From: Helianthus annuus
Lineage: Eukaryota > Streptophyta > Magnoliopsida > Asterales > Asteraceae
Length of the DNA stretch: 64,000 nucleotides
Direction of reading: 5' to 3'
NCBI RefSeq assembly: GCF_002127325.2
Contig: NC_035440.2
Location: 72,787,819 to 72,851,818, forward strand
In this document: piece by piece, positions 10,709-22,560 of the stretch
Position numbering within the stretch: position 1 is the stretch's first letter
Layout of the letters: each line of letters opens with the position of its first letter
Notes under the pieces: generated by a model
Told to the model about the DNA's origin: nothing
Database searches by the model: none
Seen by the model: the letters and a program-made list of their open reading frames with translations, nothing else
Program-made: the position numbers and the translations under genes

Positions 10709-11724
10709 TATTATAATGTACTAACGAACATAGCAGGTATATGATGTGAAAACATGGAAAGCATGAAAGTAACAAGTAGGCACATGTGTTTCACCCCAAA
10801 ACAGTTTGGAAAACAGTAAAAGAGGGGTTCAATGTACTCACCTGAGATTGCTTCGAATTCCTTGTGTAATAATCACACAATGCTAGAGATCACGGGATAT
10901 CAAACGACACCTAATAGGTAGCTATATTAATATACCGGACCAAAATCGGAAGGATCGGATAGTATGCGGGTTCGTAAACCAAACGAGTATGGAGACTCGT
11001 GAAATATGGTTTAACAAAGCCTACATACTAAAATGAAACCTAACCTAAGTTCTTACGGCCCATTACGACCCGTTTAGGTAGCTTATGCTACCTTTAGGCG
11101 TCGTTCGCGTAGAACGCATTTGGAACGCCTAACATCATGACCACAAGGTATAACCTCGGAAGGTTATAGCTATGGTCACCTAATATGTTTGGTCGGATGC
11201 TAAAGATCGACCAAATGGGTCGTGTTCGAAAGTATAAGCGATGGTTTAGATCGCTTACCTTACGACCTTATATAAGCACTATACTAAAAGTGACGAGCTA
11301 AGCATGTTAGAACATGCTTAACTAAGTTTAGAAAACAGGTTTGGCATCAAAACAAACAGCCTTGACGCTCACGAGTAGTTTGGTTACAAAATACGTAAGA
11401 ATGCGCATTTTGGCCGAAACTCTGACTCGTCACTGAGCCTAGATAACGTGGTGATCAGTAGGTATAGTCACTACGGACAATAACCATCGTGATTACGCTC
11501 ACGTTATGAAGTTCTAATGAACTTCGTGTTGACCATTGGCTGGTCAATGTAGAAAGTCAACAATACGTTGACTTTCAGACTCGAAAAGCGAATAAAAGAA
11601 CGAAAGAATACTTACGGAGGGTCCCCGAATGCTAATCTAGATCAAAATAGCTCAGGTATGAAACAAAGGTTCCAACTTAGAGCTTAGATCAGATTTTTGT
11701 GGGTTTTTACAAGAATGGGGGTGG

Positions 11725-11735
11725 GGTATTTATAG
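11725..11735 (-). promoter_or_regulatory. TATA box of LTR B
   Basis: CTATAAATACC on the minus strand, about 1.08 kb from the LTR 5' end. The same motif is at the matching place in LTRs C and G. Confidence 0.72.
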
Positions 11736-11920
11736 TATTTCTCGAACCGTTAGGATCGTTTCTTGAAAAACGTGATCGAATCTCGTGCGTACACTTGTCA
11801 AAAAGTTGTGGTTACTGAAAATGACCCTTAGTGAGCTGAAAGGGCAAGTGAAAACATGTGGTTGTGGTTTAATCAGCTGAGATTTGCTGACTAATCGATC
11901 TTATCTGATCTGTATGTCCC

Positions 11921-11966
11921 ACGCGGCCCGCGTCAGGATTCACACAAGACTCAGGCGGGCCGCCTG
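11921..11966. repeat. Pair of GC palindromes in U3 of LTR B
   Basis: ACGCGGCCCGCGT (11921-11933) and CAGGCGGGCCGCCTG (11952-11966) are each perfect around a central base. They lie about 190-240 bp upstream of the TATA box. Confidence 0.85.
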
Positions 11967-12811
11967 GCCCTGTCTGATCCGCACAAACTTTCAGAAATTA
12001 CAGTTTCAGTCCCTGTTATGTATTTAAGCCATTTCCGACACTTCTAAGGCCTGTAAAGCCAACTTTAGGGCCCTAAAATGATGCCTAAACATTGTGGACA
12101 TGAAACATGCTCAAAAATGTGTCGGATGTTGGTTCGTTTGGCCGTACGAACGCGATGTTCGCTTAATTACGACGGAATGCGCATAAGCGCGAAAAACGAT
12201 CCAAATGACGCGACGAATGGATTTTTCTCATGCCAAACACTAAGGCATAATATTATAATGCTTACATAAATTTTTGGATGTCCGGATGTATTCAGAACGT
12301 AAGTTATGCGCGAAAGTGCAAACTTGTGCACTTTTTGACACTTTTAGCCCCTGAATGATCCAAAAGTTTGTTTTAGCATACCAAACCCCTCAAAGCCTAT
12401 TTCTAAGCTATGTAAAGGATATTTATGGTATGTTTAACTTATGGACATGTTCCGGAGTGTTCGTTACAGTTCGAATTGGCATACTTTCGCAGTTTGTCAA
12501 GTTTAGTCCCTGTAAGCGAATTAACTTGTTTTTGCCATACCAAAGCCTTCAAAACTTATTTCTAAGTTATGTAAAGGTTATTTAAGGTATGTTGAGTATA
12601 TGTTGATGTTCCGGAGTATTTGTCACATTAAACTGAGTATGTTTACGCACCAGTTTGCGTATAATTCTCCAGAAAGCGATGTAGAGTTTGAAATTGAACA
12701 AAAGTCAAAACATGAAAAATGTAAAACACAACTAAACAAACATTGGGATAAAATAACATTGTTTTATTGATAACTGAACTGTTCACAATGATTACAAGCA
12801 CAAATGTTACA

Positions 12812-13835
12812 GATACCGTGATTAGTTGCTAATGGGATGGACATAGGTGCAGTCTCTGACATACCGAATTTCTCCAGAACGTCATGGACATACTTTGTTT
12901 GATGTATGAAGATCCCCTCCGGCAGTTGATCGACTTGCCGCCCAAGGAAAAACTTCATCTCACCCATTGACGACATCTCAAACTTCTGCTTCATCACGTT
13001 CTCGAATTCTTTGCAGAGCTCCTCGTTTGTGGACCCCAAAATAATATCAACATATATTTGCATGATCAGAAGATATCCAACGACTTCCTTTGTGAAAAGA
13101 GTGGCATCTACCTTTCCTCGAATAAAGCCGTTGGATAGCAAATGTTGAGAGAGCGTCTCATACCAGGCTCTCGGGGCCTGGTGCAATCCGTATAACGCTT
13201 TGTCTAAGAGGTAGACTTTATCTTTATGAATCGGATCGGTAAAGCCCGGTGGCTGACCGACATAAACCTCCTCTTTCACTTTACCCTACAGGAACGCCGA
13301 CATAACATCCAGCTGATAGACTTTAAACCATTTCCATGAAGCGAATACGAGAAAGATTCTGTTAGCTTCTAATCTAGAAACTGGAGCATAAACTTCCGTG
13401 AAGTCTATTCCTTCCTGTTGACTGAAGCCCTGAACAACTAGGCGAGCTTTGTTTCGAAACGATCACTCCCCTATCATCCCTCTTGCATTTAAACACCCAT
13501 TTCGTGTTAATCTTTCTCTGACCATCAGGAAGATCAACCAGCTTCCACACACCAAGCTTTTCAAACTGACCTAGCTCTTCTTGCATAGAGTTAACCCATG
13601 ACTCCTCAATTAGCGCCTCTTTGTACATTCTCGGTTCAACCTGTGAAATAAAGCAACTGAGTGAAAAATCATTTTGTAACGGTGCAATTTTAGTATAAAA
13701 ACAAGCAAAGCCTTGGTCAATTTGATGTCTGGTTCTAACTCCTGACTGCAACTCTCCAATAATCAACTCCTCGGGGTGATATGATAGAGTCCTCAGCATA
13801 ACATCACCAGGAACATTCACCTCGCTTTCCAAATT
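12812..13835 (-). pseudogene. Copia reverse transcriptase, element E
   Basis: The N-terminal part (about 13374-13835) includes a WVNSMQEELGQFEKLGVWKLV-type segment and TKWVFKCK, typical of copia RT. A frameshift follows near 13460, and a TAG near 13286 falls where the chain should read on through MSAFL. The second part (12812-13279) has QPPGFTDP, KALYGLHQAPRAWYE and FLGRQV. The catalytic motif, normally Y-V-D-D, reads IYVDIILGS: one Asp is missing by an in-frame 3 bp loss (13046-13051 covers V-D). The coding sequence breaks at ATNHG where LTR B begins. It can no longer polymerise DNA. Confidence 0.92.
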
Positions 13836-13856
13836 AGTAACATTTTGATCTGCAAC

Positions 13857-14120
13857 TTACTCATCGACTTGAGTTGTCTGATCTAATGAGTAGATCTGCT
13901 CCCCCTCAGGTTCTGAATCACCTCGATTGAATGTTGGGCTATCCGAGTCAGACTCTGATTCATCAAACACTACTGTTTGATTTTCTTGAGCAGGCTCCTG
14001 TTCTGAAGTTGTCTGAGTTTGCTGCAAATCTGCATGACATTGACCACTTTGAATAGGACCAACTTCATGATCATTTATATTCTGTTGACGTTTGGAAGAA
14101 TTAATCGGCCATGAGTTCAT
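13857..14120 (-). pseudogene. Integrase-RT linker of element E
   Basis: This acidic, Gln/Glu/Ser-rich stretch (for example ESESDSDSPTFNRGDSEPEG) between the integrase C-terminus and RT is usual for the variable linker of copia polyproteins. It has no catalytic motif. In-frame stops flank it on both sides. Confidence 0.65.
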
Positions 14121-14198
14121 CTGGGAAGTTTCGTATTCCTGATATAGCTTTATCTGATCAATAATCTCTGGTTCTTCAGGAAGATCGAATGACTCCTA

Positions 14199-14640
14199 CT
14201 ACATTTCATAGTTGAATCGCCATGAGTCACCAGGTTTCTGTGGAGGCATAGTATAACCCTGACATTCTACATGTTGAGTTTCGATAATTTTTCCAACACT
14301 TGGAACGAATACTCGTCTAAGTGGACTGGAATAACCCACAAAGATTCCTTCCAAACTCTTAGAACCAAACTTCCCATTAGGATCCAAAACCGTGCAGGGT
14401 TACCCAAACGGCTCTTGATATTCCAGATTTGGCTTTCTTTTGTTGAGTAGCTCAAAACATGTTTTGTTATGCTTCTTCACAGTCAAAACCCGATTCAGAG
14501 TGTTGCAAGCAGCAGATACGACTTCTCCCCAAAAAATTCACAGGAAGCTTTGAGTCGGCCAACATTGTTCGTGTTGTCTCTATCAGTGTCCGATTTTTCC
14601 TCTCTGCTACTCCATTCTGTTGCGGAGTGTACGAAGCACT
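14199..14640 (-). pseudogene. Copia integrase, C-terminal half, element E
   Basis: Reading from 14640 leftwards, the core resumes with SYTPQQNGVAERKNRTLIE, which carries the catalytic Glu of the D,D-35-E triad. It runs into the C-terminal domain containing KSLEGIFVGYSS. At least one frameshift follows LPVNF, and another lies between about 14400 and 14455. The N-terminal half is at 18283-18780, separated by solo LTR F. Confidence 0.9.
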
Positions 14641-14645
14641 GAATT
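14641..14645. repeat. Target-site duplication of F, left copy
   Basis: GAATT directly before TGTAAAACCC, repeated at 18278-18282. Confidence 0.9.
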
Positions 14646-17463
14646 TGTAAAACCCAAAATTTTGAAAACTCTAAAGTAATAAATATATATTAGTGTGTCG
14701 GTTCGAAACGTTAATACATTTTAAATTCGACTAAATGAGCCTCGCGTCTAGATGTTCATTTTGTTTAGTAGAGATTACTTGAGAATATTGTAAATTAAAA
14801 AAAAATAATTATGTAAATATTAAAAAGGTATAATAACATACATTTTATCTAACTATAGTTACAATAATAGTTTAGGGTTGTTTAAAATTAAAACCAAACT
14901 AAAAGGTTCATTTTGTAGAACGTCTAATATCCTAGGGTAAAATCTAAAAAAATAAAATTGAATTAAAAGTCCTTATGACTTTCTTGAATTAACCGATGAG
15001 AATTAAAAAAATATAATTGCATAATTAATTTCTCACATAAATTCTACAAATAAATCTTGACCCCACATCCATTCTATGCGTTCGACCTTGTATTCGCTGC
15101 TTCATAACGGTCACCATACCACCCGCTGCCGCAATTAGTTCCGGCTTTAGCGTTCTCAATCAACGATCAGCCGTGGCTCGAGCCGTCGTCATCGTCGCAC
15201 CCTACCCTTGTACTGCTCGTCATCGCTACCTTGCCGCCACCGCTGCCATTGAGGTTGCGTTCGACTTTTCTTTTTTGCTTCGATGTGACCCAGCCCAGAA
15301 TTGGCCGGCCCTTGCCATGCATGTTAAAGCACCCCCATTAGATTTGCTCTGCGCTTTTCGATTTGTTGAGGTAATTGTTTCAAGACTTCTTCATTGTATA
15401 TATTTAGTAACCAGTTATTCGTTCCGGCGACTACGACGTTAAAATCAGAATTTATCTTCAACTCTAGTACTAAGTGCGTGAGTTTGTTAATGGTTGTCTC
15501 AGAAAATTGTTTTGATTTGTTTTTATTTCTGAATAACTTATCTTTTCGTTATATGTTAAGAATATATTGAGTATTTGAATGGTTGTTCAAATGTGAGATA
15601 ACAATCCATCCTTGTTTTCTTTTCCCAAATCGGTTTAATCTGCATCTTGTTCAGCAAAGAATGGTTTTTAGCAATATTATAAAATTCGCTACCTTGCCTT
15701 TAAATTTGAAACCTACATTGATCCATATTATATTTCACGTATATATATAATTGTTTACATCAACACCAAGTTGTAAATTCTTGATTTGATCATAAATCTT
15801 TGAATTTGTATTACATCTTGCATATTAATTACTATGATAAGTAAGAGAGTTTGTTAGTCTACAAGACTAAATTTTTTTTTTTTTAAGAAATGGTTTCCTT
15901 AAAAAAACAAGCAAATACATTAGACAATTAAAAAGTATTCTTTATTGATCAACAAAATATAGTAAGTTGCATTTTATATAGATTTGTAATGTAATTGTAA
16001 TTGTAATGTAATTGTTAAGTGTAAATGAACCTACATTAGTCGTCAATAATTAATTACGAAATCCCAAGTCGATCTCATCGGAAAAATCAACAAGTCAACG
16101 AATCGTAGTTCGTAAATTTAATCCGACAATAAAATTGGTAAATATAGGTTCACGTACTTGCTGACGACGATTTTATCTGTTTTGCTTTGTCATGCTAAAC
16201 TAAGGTACAGATTCCGTTCTCTTTTCATCATAGTATAAAATTGTTTCCGTTACTTTGTAGTACGGATTTTGTCATCATTGGTCATTCGTCATTTTGTTAT
16301 TGTGATATCTTTTAGTCTTTTTGAAAATTGTCCGTTAGCTTTGTTCTTGTTAGTATTGTCGGTTTTGGTTATTAGTATGTTATAGTATGTCATACCTTAG
16401 ACTTGTACTCATGGTCGCATGCTCCTGTTGGTAATTATTTTTAGTCGTCTTTAATTATTTACATGGCCTAAGCTTTTGTACTCTGTCACCCGAGCGTTTC
16501 TGACTTGTCGTTTGGGCGTCAACGACATGAACACTTTCTGTGACAGTGCGTAATCAAAATCACGGCATCTCTGACTTGTGCTTGTGTAGCACCTTGGCCC
16601 CTTAGAGGCGTATGGATCGATCCTAGATCTGTTTATGACTTCTGACTTCTGGGGGATGGATTAATGGGTGCACGCCACACTCACCATCTCATTGGTGCAT
16701 AGAGTAGCTACCTGTGTACCCCTCTGTTTCTGGCTCTCGGTGATACTGTGTTACACGACTTATTTTGATTAATACATCTATCGTGTAAGTTAGTATATAT
16801 TTCAGTATGTGAATATGTTATGTTTCTGATATCTTTATGATAAGTTATGTGTGCATCTGACAATGCTCTGAGTGTAGTTCTGATCGTGTATTGGATTATG
16901 TTATAATATGCTAAGAATCTGATTACATCTCTGTTTCTGATTATGAATTTGAGTCTGGTTATGTTCAGTATCTGATTATGTTCTGTATTAGTTATATTTG
17001 TTTTGACCGAGCATCTATCTTAGTGTCAGTTTCAGTTTCGACTTAAATTCAGATGTCGTGTTATACGTTTAGTCTGAGTATCTGTTCTGATGTCTGTCTC
17101 AGTATTTATATTCTTTAAATTGTCTTTTTCTATATATTCCTTTATAAAATCTTCATAAAAGTTTACTTATTTGGCTTTTATTCTTCGGTTATCTACACTT
17201 TCTTATTTATTACACGTAAGTTTGTAAATTACTACTTTTCTCAAGTATTGACTTGCAATGAGATTCAATAAAGAACTATGTCTCGTTTAAATCTCAATGT
17301 TTATTACAAGATAATATTTAATTATTTACTTATTTATGTTGGATTTCTATTTAACAAAGACAACTAACCTGTTTTCAAAATCGTTAAATTTTTAAATGAT
17401 GGTTAACATAAAATTGTTTATAAAGGAATAAATGTTTCCCATGTCGGCTTACGAAATTTATCA

Positions 17464-17552
<89 letters not shown>

Positions 17553-18277
17553 TTGTTTAGAAATCCAGGTTAATGAAATTACTCTTTCTTAAATATATAA
17601 CTTTTCAAAGTTAGAAAATTATTTACTTTTGTCTAATGATTTTTGCTATTAAATAAGATAAATTGTTATATCTTGATAATAATTTGAACGTTCAATATAA
17701 GAAAATAGTTTTGCCAAGTATCTCGTATTAAAAATATAAGTATTATTATATGATATTTTAGAATGGGTCCGTCTATAAATTAAAAATGGTTTTAGTCATC
17801 ATGGTCAACATCTCTACATCAATATTGTGTTAGGTTCGGTATTGGTTAAGTATGTGAATGGCTTTTGTTTCCTTATCAGTTTCCGCTATAGTTTGAAATC
17901 GGTTCGTGTATCAGTTTTGGTATCAGTCCTGTGTCTTCATCTATTTTTAGTACTTGTTTCAGTTCAGCCTCAGTTATCTTTTGTTGTGTTTTTTTCTTCC
18001 GCTGATATGACTTTACTTGTACTATTGATTTCTCTGTTACTGAGCAATTTTTGGCTCAGCCGTATTTTTCTTTTTATGTTTTTCCTATTTGTTTTACAAG
18101 TAATATGGGATGATCTGGGATTTCAGTTAGGAGTGTTAGGAAGTTGCTGGCCAAGATTCTTTATTTCAGTAATGTAATAAATGTAATTGGGATCTTTTAT
18201 TTAATGCTATGGATTGGTTTTTAGTTTTGATATCTGTAAGAGTGACACGTCAGCCCTAGCGGGGTTGGGGTGTTACA
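14646..18277 (+). mobile_element. Element F: solo LTR inserted in copia integrase
   Basis: The 3.6 kb unit starts TGTAAAACCC and ends GGGGTGTTACA, and is flanked by a perfect GAATT duplication. It contains no PBS, PPT or retroelement domain, so it is best read as a solo LTR left by LTR-LTR recombination. The GGGGTGTTACA end is the U5-side terminus of the gypsy LTRs here, so the orientation is plus. Reading frames inside (15173-15442 and 17827-18177) match nothing I know. A small non-autonomous element is the alternative. Confidence 0.85.
17464..17552. repeat. (TTA)n microsatellite in solo LTR F
   Basis: About 29 copies of a TTA/ATT trinucleotide without interruption. Likely length-variable. 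Confidence 0.97.
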
Positions 18278-18282
18278 GAATT
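18278..18282. repeat. Target-site duplication of F, right copy
   Basis: GAATT directly after TGTTACA, identical to 14641-14645. Confidence 0.9.
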
Positions 18283-18780
18283 CTTGCAAATTACCCTTTC
18301 TGTCACAGAATTCTTCCATCTGACTGTTTTTAAATTCAGTACCATTATCACTTCGAAGTCGACATATGCACCTTTGGTACAAATTCTCTATCTTACGGAA
18401 CAGATTCAGCAAACTCGTATAGGTTTGGTCTTTTGACTTCAAGAACATGACCCACGAATACCTTGAATAGTCGTCTGTAACCACTAAGCAATATAGATCA
18501 CCGGTTATGCTCTTCACATTCACAGGACCAAAGAGATCCATGTGAAGTCTTTCTAGCGGTCTCGAGATCGAGTTTTCCATCTTCCTGGGGTGAGACTTCT
18601 TGGTCTTCTTACCTTTTTGGCAACTTATGCATTCTCCCTCCAAGTGAAAACTTTTCAAATTCACACCTTTGACTAAATCGTTATGCACTAAGTGATTCAT
18701 CTTTTGCAGGTGTATGTGGCCCATCTTTCGATGCCACAAAATTGACTCTTTCTCGGTAGCTTTGGAAACAAAACACTAAG
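18283..18780 (-). pseudogene. Copia integrase, N-terminal half, element E
   Basis: The frame opens with WHRKMGHIHLQKMNHL and later CISCQKGK, the HHCC zinc domain of copia integrase. It continues with HMDLFGPVNV (first catalytic Asp) and LRSDNGTEF (second catalytic Asp), stopping at LQEF where LTR F begins. The remaining catalytic Glu lies at about 14590-14610 on the other side of F. Integrase would insert cDNA into the chromosome; here it is split by 3.6 kb. Confidence 0.93.
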
Positions 18781-18975
18781 GATGACCAGAAGTTGTCGTC
18801 GCTATGCTTATGTCAAGAACGTACAAATCATTCTCCCTCGGTGCTCGCATGATGATCCACTCTTCGGGAACAACAAACCCCGGCTTCAAAATCAGACATT
18901 CTTTGTTGGTGAAGTGAGTTGTATACATTTTGTCACATATTTGAGAAATGCTTAGCAAGTTGTTCTTCAGCTCCA
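18781..18975 (-). pseudogene. GAG-pre-integrase region of element E
   Basis: The segment with NLLSISQICDK and FTNKECLILKPGF precedes the HHCC domain, as in copia polyproteins. A stop codon lies near 18776, between it and the integrase. Confidence 0.8.
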
Positions 18976-18992
18976 GAATGTAGTTGACTCTT

Positions 18993-19196
18993 TCAAAAGA
19001 TACGACAGCCCTCCCCGATTATTCTTCCGCCTTGGTTTCCAGCAAAACCAACATATCCACCAATAAAACCTCTCACATCATATAATAGGGTTTTTCGCCC
19101 CGTCATGTGCCTGGAAGCTCCGCTATCCATTATCCACTTTGAATCGATCATGGGAGCTCCTACACATTTCAAATGCAATTTAGTTAGATGAAGCAA
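18993..19196 (-). pseudogene. Copia aspartic protease, element E
   Basis: WIMDSGASRHMTG carries the D-S-G-A catalytic motif and the H-M-T-G sequence typical of copia protease. The catalytic Asp is intact. The frame is cut after GEGCRIF, so the domain is not continuous with the following region. It normally cleaves Gag-Pol into mature proteins. Confidence 0.93.
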
Positions 19197-22100
19197 CCCA
19201 AGCCTCTTTTGACTCGTGTAGCTTGACGTTTAGGTGAGTTTTCATGGTGTAAAGTGGTGGGAAATTCTTATCGTTTATTTCCAAATTTTTCTCTATTCCA
19301 ACCTCAACCTTTTTGTACAAGAAAAAATTCATCTTTTGGTTGAAAAAATGGTTGAACAACTGATTGAACCTTTTTGGTAACATACTTCTTGACCTAAGAG
19401 GTCGAGGAAGTTTGTTTCTCCAACTTTTGATACAAATTCAAAGGTACAGACTTCTCAACTGGTTTGGTTGAAGACATTTGTTTTACTTGTGTAGCACTAA
19501 CAGCAACCTTTGGTTTTGCTTCAACTGATGCCTTGATTTGAGACTTTGGCATCCATGTTTGTTGTTGTGTGGGAAAACGTTTGGAAGATTCAGGGTTTTC
19601 TTAACTGGTTGTTTAACTTGTTTAGAATTGATTTTAGCTTTTTCAGTTTATGGAATCTTCCTCTCAACAATCATAGGCGCCTTGCCTTTTGCATCATTCG
19701 ACTTCTTAGGATTTTCAACAATCACATACTTAGGTCGTTGATTGGTTCACTTTCGTCCAATATGTCCAATCTGATTACATTTAAAGCATGTTCGAGTATC
19801 AACAACTCGACTCTGACCTTCAGTTTGTAGTTGTGAGTGTTTCTTTGCGAAAAATTCTTCATTAGATTTTGAAAAAATTTCAGACTCTTGTTCGGTCATC
19901 GAACTCGAACTTTCCACAAAAGTTGTTTTCTTCACAAATTTTGACTTTTGAAAATTCCTTCTTTGATAATTCTTACCATCTCGATGCCAAGCAAACCTTC
20001 TGTTCTGATTGTTATTGTGAAAACGTGGTGGCACATTGGGTTTGTTATAGTAAGATTTACCTCTTTGGAAATTCAAAAACCTTTTTGAACTCGACAATCC
20101 ATTAACCTCTAACACATCAATTTCAACTAACTTAAACACTTTCTTCAGCTTATCCACATTGACGTTCTCGATCAAAAACTCCTCATCCGAGTACAACTTA
20201 TCGGAACCATTCATCTTGTACATGACAAGAGTCGGTTCGTCCTTTAAGTTGTTCTTGGACTTGGTTTTCGGGATGTAATTGTTCTGAAAACAATCATCAT
20301 CTTCGTTTGTGGAATCACTGTCAGTTTTTAAAACCATTTCGACAACATCTTTCACAACCTTAGATTCAATGCTCTCCTCATCGGATTGTGAACTAAAAGT
20401 GATATCGATGTTATCAGGTAATTTATCAGTTTCACTTTTCTCACTCAAATCTGACTCTTTAACCAACCCAGATTGCTTTTTAGTGAAGTTATTGCTCATG
20501 GGTGGTGGAACCTTGTGATACCCTACCCCGGTTCCATCTGAGTATACATCTACATTGTCTTTGTTCTTCCCAATGGGTTTGGGAACAACGTGTTGAAGAA
20601 CAAAGCTGGTGGAAGTGTAACTGTTCAGTTTCAAATTAATTCTCTCATTCTTAATCTTTGCTTCTTGATACTGAAGCTTGAGATTCGCAATCTCACACAG
20701 CTGAGCGTTTATCTGTCTATCTTTTTCTTGAAGAACACCTGTTAAACTCATGTTTTCTTTATGAGTTTTAACATTTCTTTCATCTGAGTCTTTAATTGTT
20801 CTTTTTAACTTGTCAAAATCCTTGGTTATTTTTCTGTTTTCAAGCACAAACTTTTTTCTTTTCTAAAACGTTCAACATCAATTTCATCATTTTTTATTTT
20901 CTCATTTAACTCATTAATTCTTTCAGTTGAACTTTTCACAAGTTTGTCTCTGTTAACCATGTCCTTTTTTAGAATATTGATTTTATTTGTTAGCTCCTAG
21001 ATTTGAGATCTCGAGAGATATTCATGTGTATTACAGACTTTGCACTCTTTCATGCAATTTCTACAATCACTTTCAGATTTAACTTTCTCAGCCTTACCTG
21101 GTTCAACATTTGAACCAACAGAACTGACCTTGCCCGACGACTAAGACTCAGAGGAGGATTTGGAATCTACCTCAAGTGCTTTCGCCATCATAACTCGATC
21201 AGCCATCTTCTTTAGGTTCTCGGCTGTCATTTCTGCATTTACATCATTGATCTCATCTTTTAACTTCTCGGATTTATCAAACTTCTCATATTTCTCCTTT
21301 TGTAGTCTCTCTTTTACAGCCCTTTTCACGGCATCTATTTTTATCTACTCCTTTTCCATTGGAATTGACTTTAGAGAGCTTCAAAGTCGATTGATTTTGG
21401 ATCTGTGCAGACATTCCCTTTCGGATCTAGGTAGCATTCTTTATCAGGATCCCACCTCTTCGCCTTCACTGCTTCTTTGTAGGCTGCACGAATTCTTTTC
21501 ATTCGAAAATGTGCCAGTTGTCTTTCTGTTTGATACACTAGTTCTGGTTCTACTTGGGCCATGAAAGCGGATCCAATATAATCTTCTTCTGGAAGAAAAT
21601 CGTTCCAATTAAAACCCTCATTATCCTGAATAACTGCAAGAGCCCTCGACTTCTCCTTCCCTGGGTTATCTTCGATTTGTTTCATCTTTGGCGGCTCTTC
21701 TCTGTTTCTATGGTACACCGCTTTTCGATAGTGGTCATCGTGAAATGGATTTGCGGTTTCATCAGAGCCGAGTTTCTGCACTCTCTTTTGAAATGACCCT
21801 TTTGTTTACATTTGAAACAAGTCACTTTCGACTTGTCAAAGCCCAGTTTCGTCGACGGCCCACCAATCGATTGTCTGCCAGTAATTTCCATGAATCGTTG
21901 CACCCAGCGGATAACACTTGCCATACACCATTTGATGTCAATGAGTTCCATTTCCTCTGGGTCGATCTGACCATAGTCTTCTTTTGTAAGATTTGTGTTC
22001 CCGATCTTTCCCGCTACAAGGCTCTCATATGACTCTAGGATTGATGCAAGAAAAACTATCTGTTGTTTTGCGGTCTCCTCGTTGAAGTTTTGGGCGTTGT

Positions 22101-22560
22101 TGAGATTGACGACGATGTTGCATTGGAAAACATTAGCATTTGGAGCATTTTGATTTTCTTGAGTGTTTGAATCAGATGATGCTGATGTGCTCGAGAACCA
22201 TGATAACCATAACCACTCGAACTCGACGATCCACTTCCTGAATTGTCTTTTGCAGTAGTGTTCGAACTTTCAGCACTAAAGGTTGTCTTTGGCGATGAAG
22301 CTTTGGAAATCATGCTTCCCCGGTAGTACAAGTCTACGTTCTGCTGATAATTGGCATTATTCACCTTACTCTGCTCGTGCCCTTCCAACTTTTCGGATTC
22401 CGTAAGCTTATGTGGTTTATTATGTCCCGTAAGCATTGTCCACACTAAGCGAGTCCGAAATCGCATTTGTCACTATCTTTGGATTAGCATCAGAAGATGT
22501 GGCTCCTGTGCTGTTGAATGCAAATACATTAGAAAATGGGTTCAGAAATTCGTCACTCAT
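19197..22560 (-). pseudogene. Copia Gag of element E with two zinc knuckles
   Basis: The start is the ATG at 22560 (MSDEFLNPFSN). From there: a Ser-rich N-terminus, a CCHC knuckle CFKCKQKGHFKREC (about 21800-21845), a NPFHDDHYRKAVYHR and FNWNDFLPEEDYIGSAF segment (21371-21781), a charged Lys/Glu-rich region likely to form coiled coils (20700-21330), an acidic Ser-rich region, and a second knuckle CFKCNQIGHIGRK whose last Cys is replaced by a TGA stop at 19747-19749. The frames change several times between these parts, so the gene is broken. This two-knuckle Gag is the form I associate with Asteraceae copia elements; it would package the RNA. Confidence 0.88.

Larger units (their letters stand above)
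6285..12811 (-). mobile_element. Element B: truncated Ty3/gypsy retrotransposon
   Basis: On the minus strand from right to left: 5' LTR (9202-12811), PBS, leader, gag with two zinc knuckles, protease, and reverse transcriptase broken off just after the FIDD catalytic motif. RNase H, integrase and the 3' LTR are absent and should lie left of the window if element A is nested within B. Gag and pol form one frame, as in many plant chromoviruses of the Tekay/Del type; that clade name is likely, not proven. The right end sits inside the RT of copia element E. Confidence 0.88.
9202..12811 (-). repeat. Element B 5' LTR (3.6 kb)
   Basis: On the plus strand it runs from TGTCACACCCC (9202) to ATGTTACA (12811). 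It aligns along its length with the LTRs of element C. It contains a U5 hairpin (9209-9251), a 55 bp tandem array (10436-10708), a TATA box (11725-11735) and two GC-rich palindromes upstream of the TATA box (11921-11966). No gene inside. Short frames such as 12078-12269 recur in C only because the LTRs are homologous. Confidence 0.92.

Noticed and set aside
15303..15310. GGCCGGCC palindrome in F as another member of the U3 palindrome set
   Set aside because: Only 8 bp and single, and the TATA assignment in F is uncertain.
15173..15442. 89-codon frame in F with an Ala-rich start
   Set aside because: No start context, no homologous family known to me, and it lies inside an LTR.
17827..18177. 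116-codon hydrophobic frame suggesting a membrane protein
   Set aside because: T-rich sequence near the end of solo LTR F yields Phe/Leu/Val by composition alone; no other support.
21160..21564. 134-codon plus-strand Ser/Phe-rich frame
   Set aside because: Antisense of the Lys/Glu-rich Gag region of element E.
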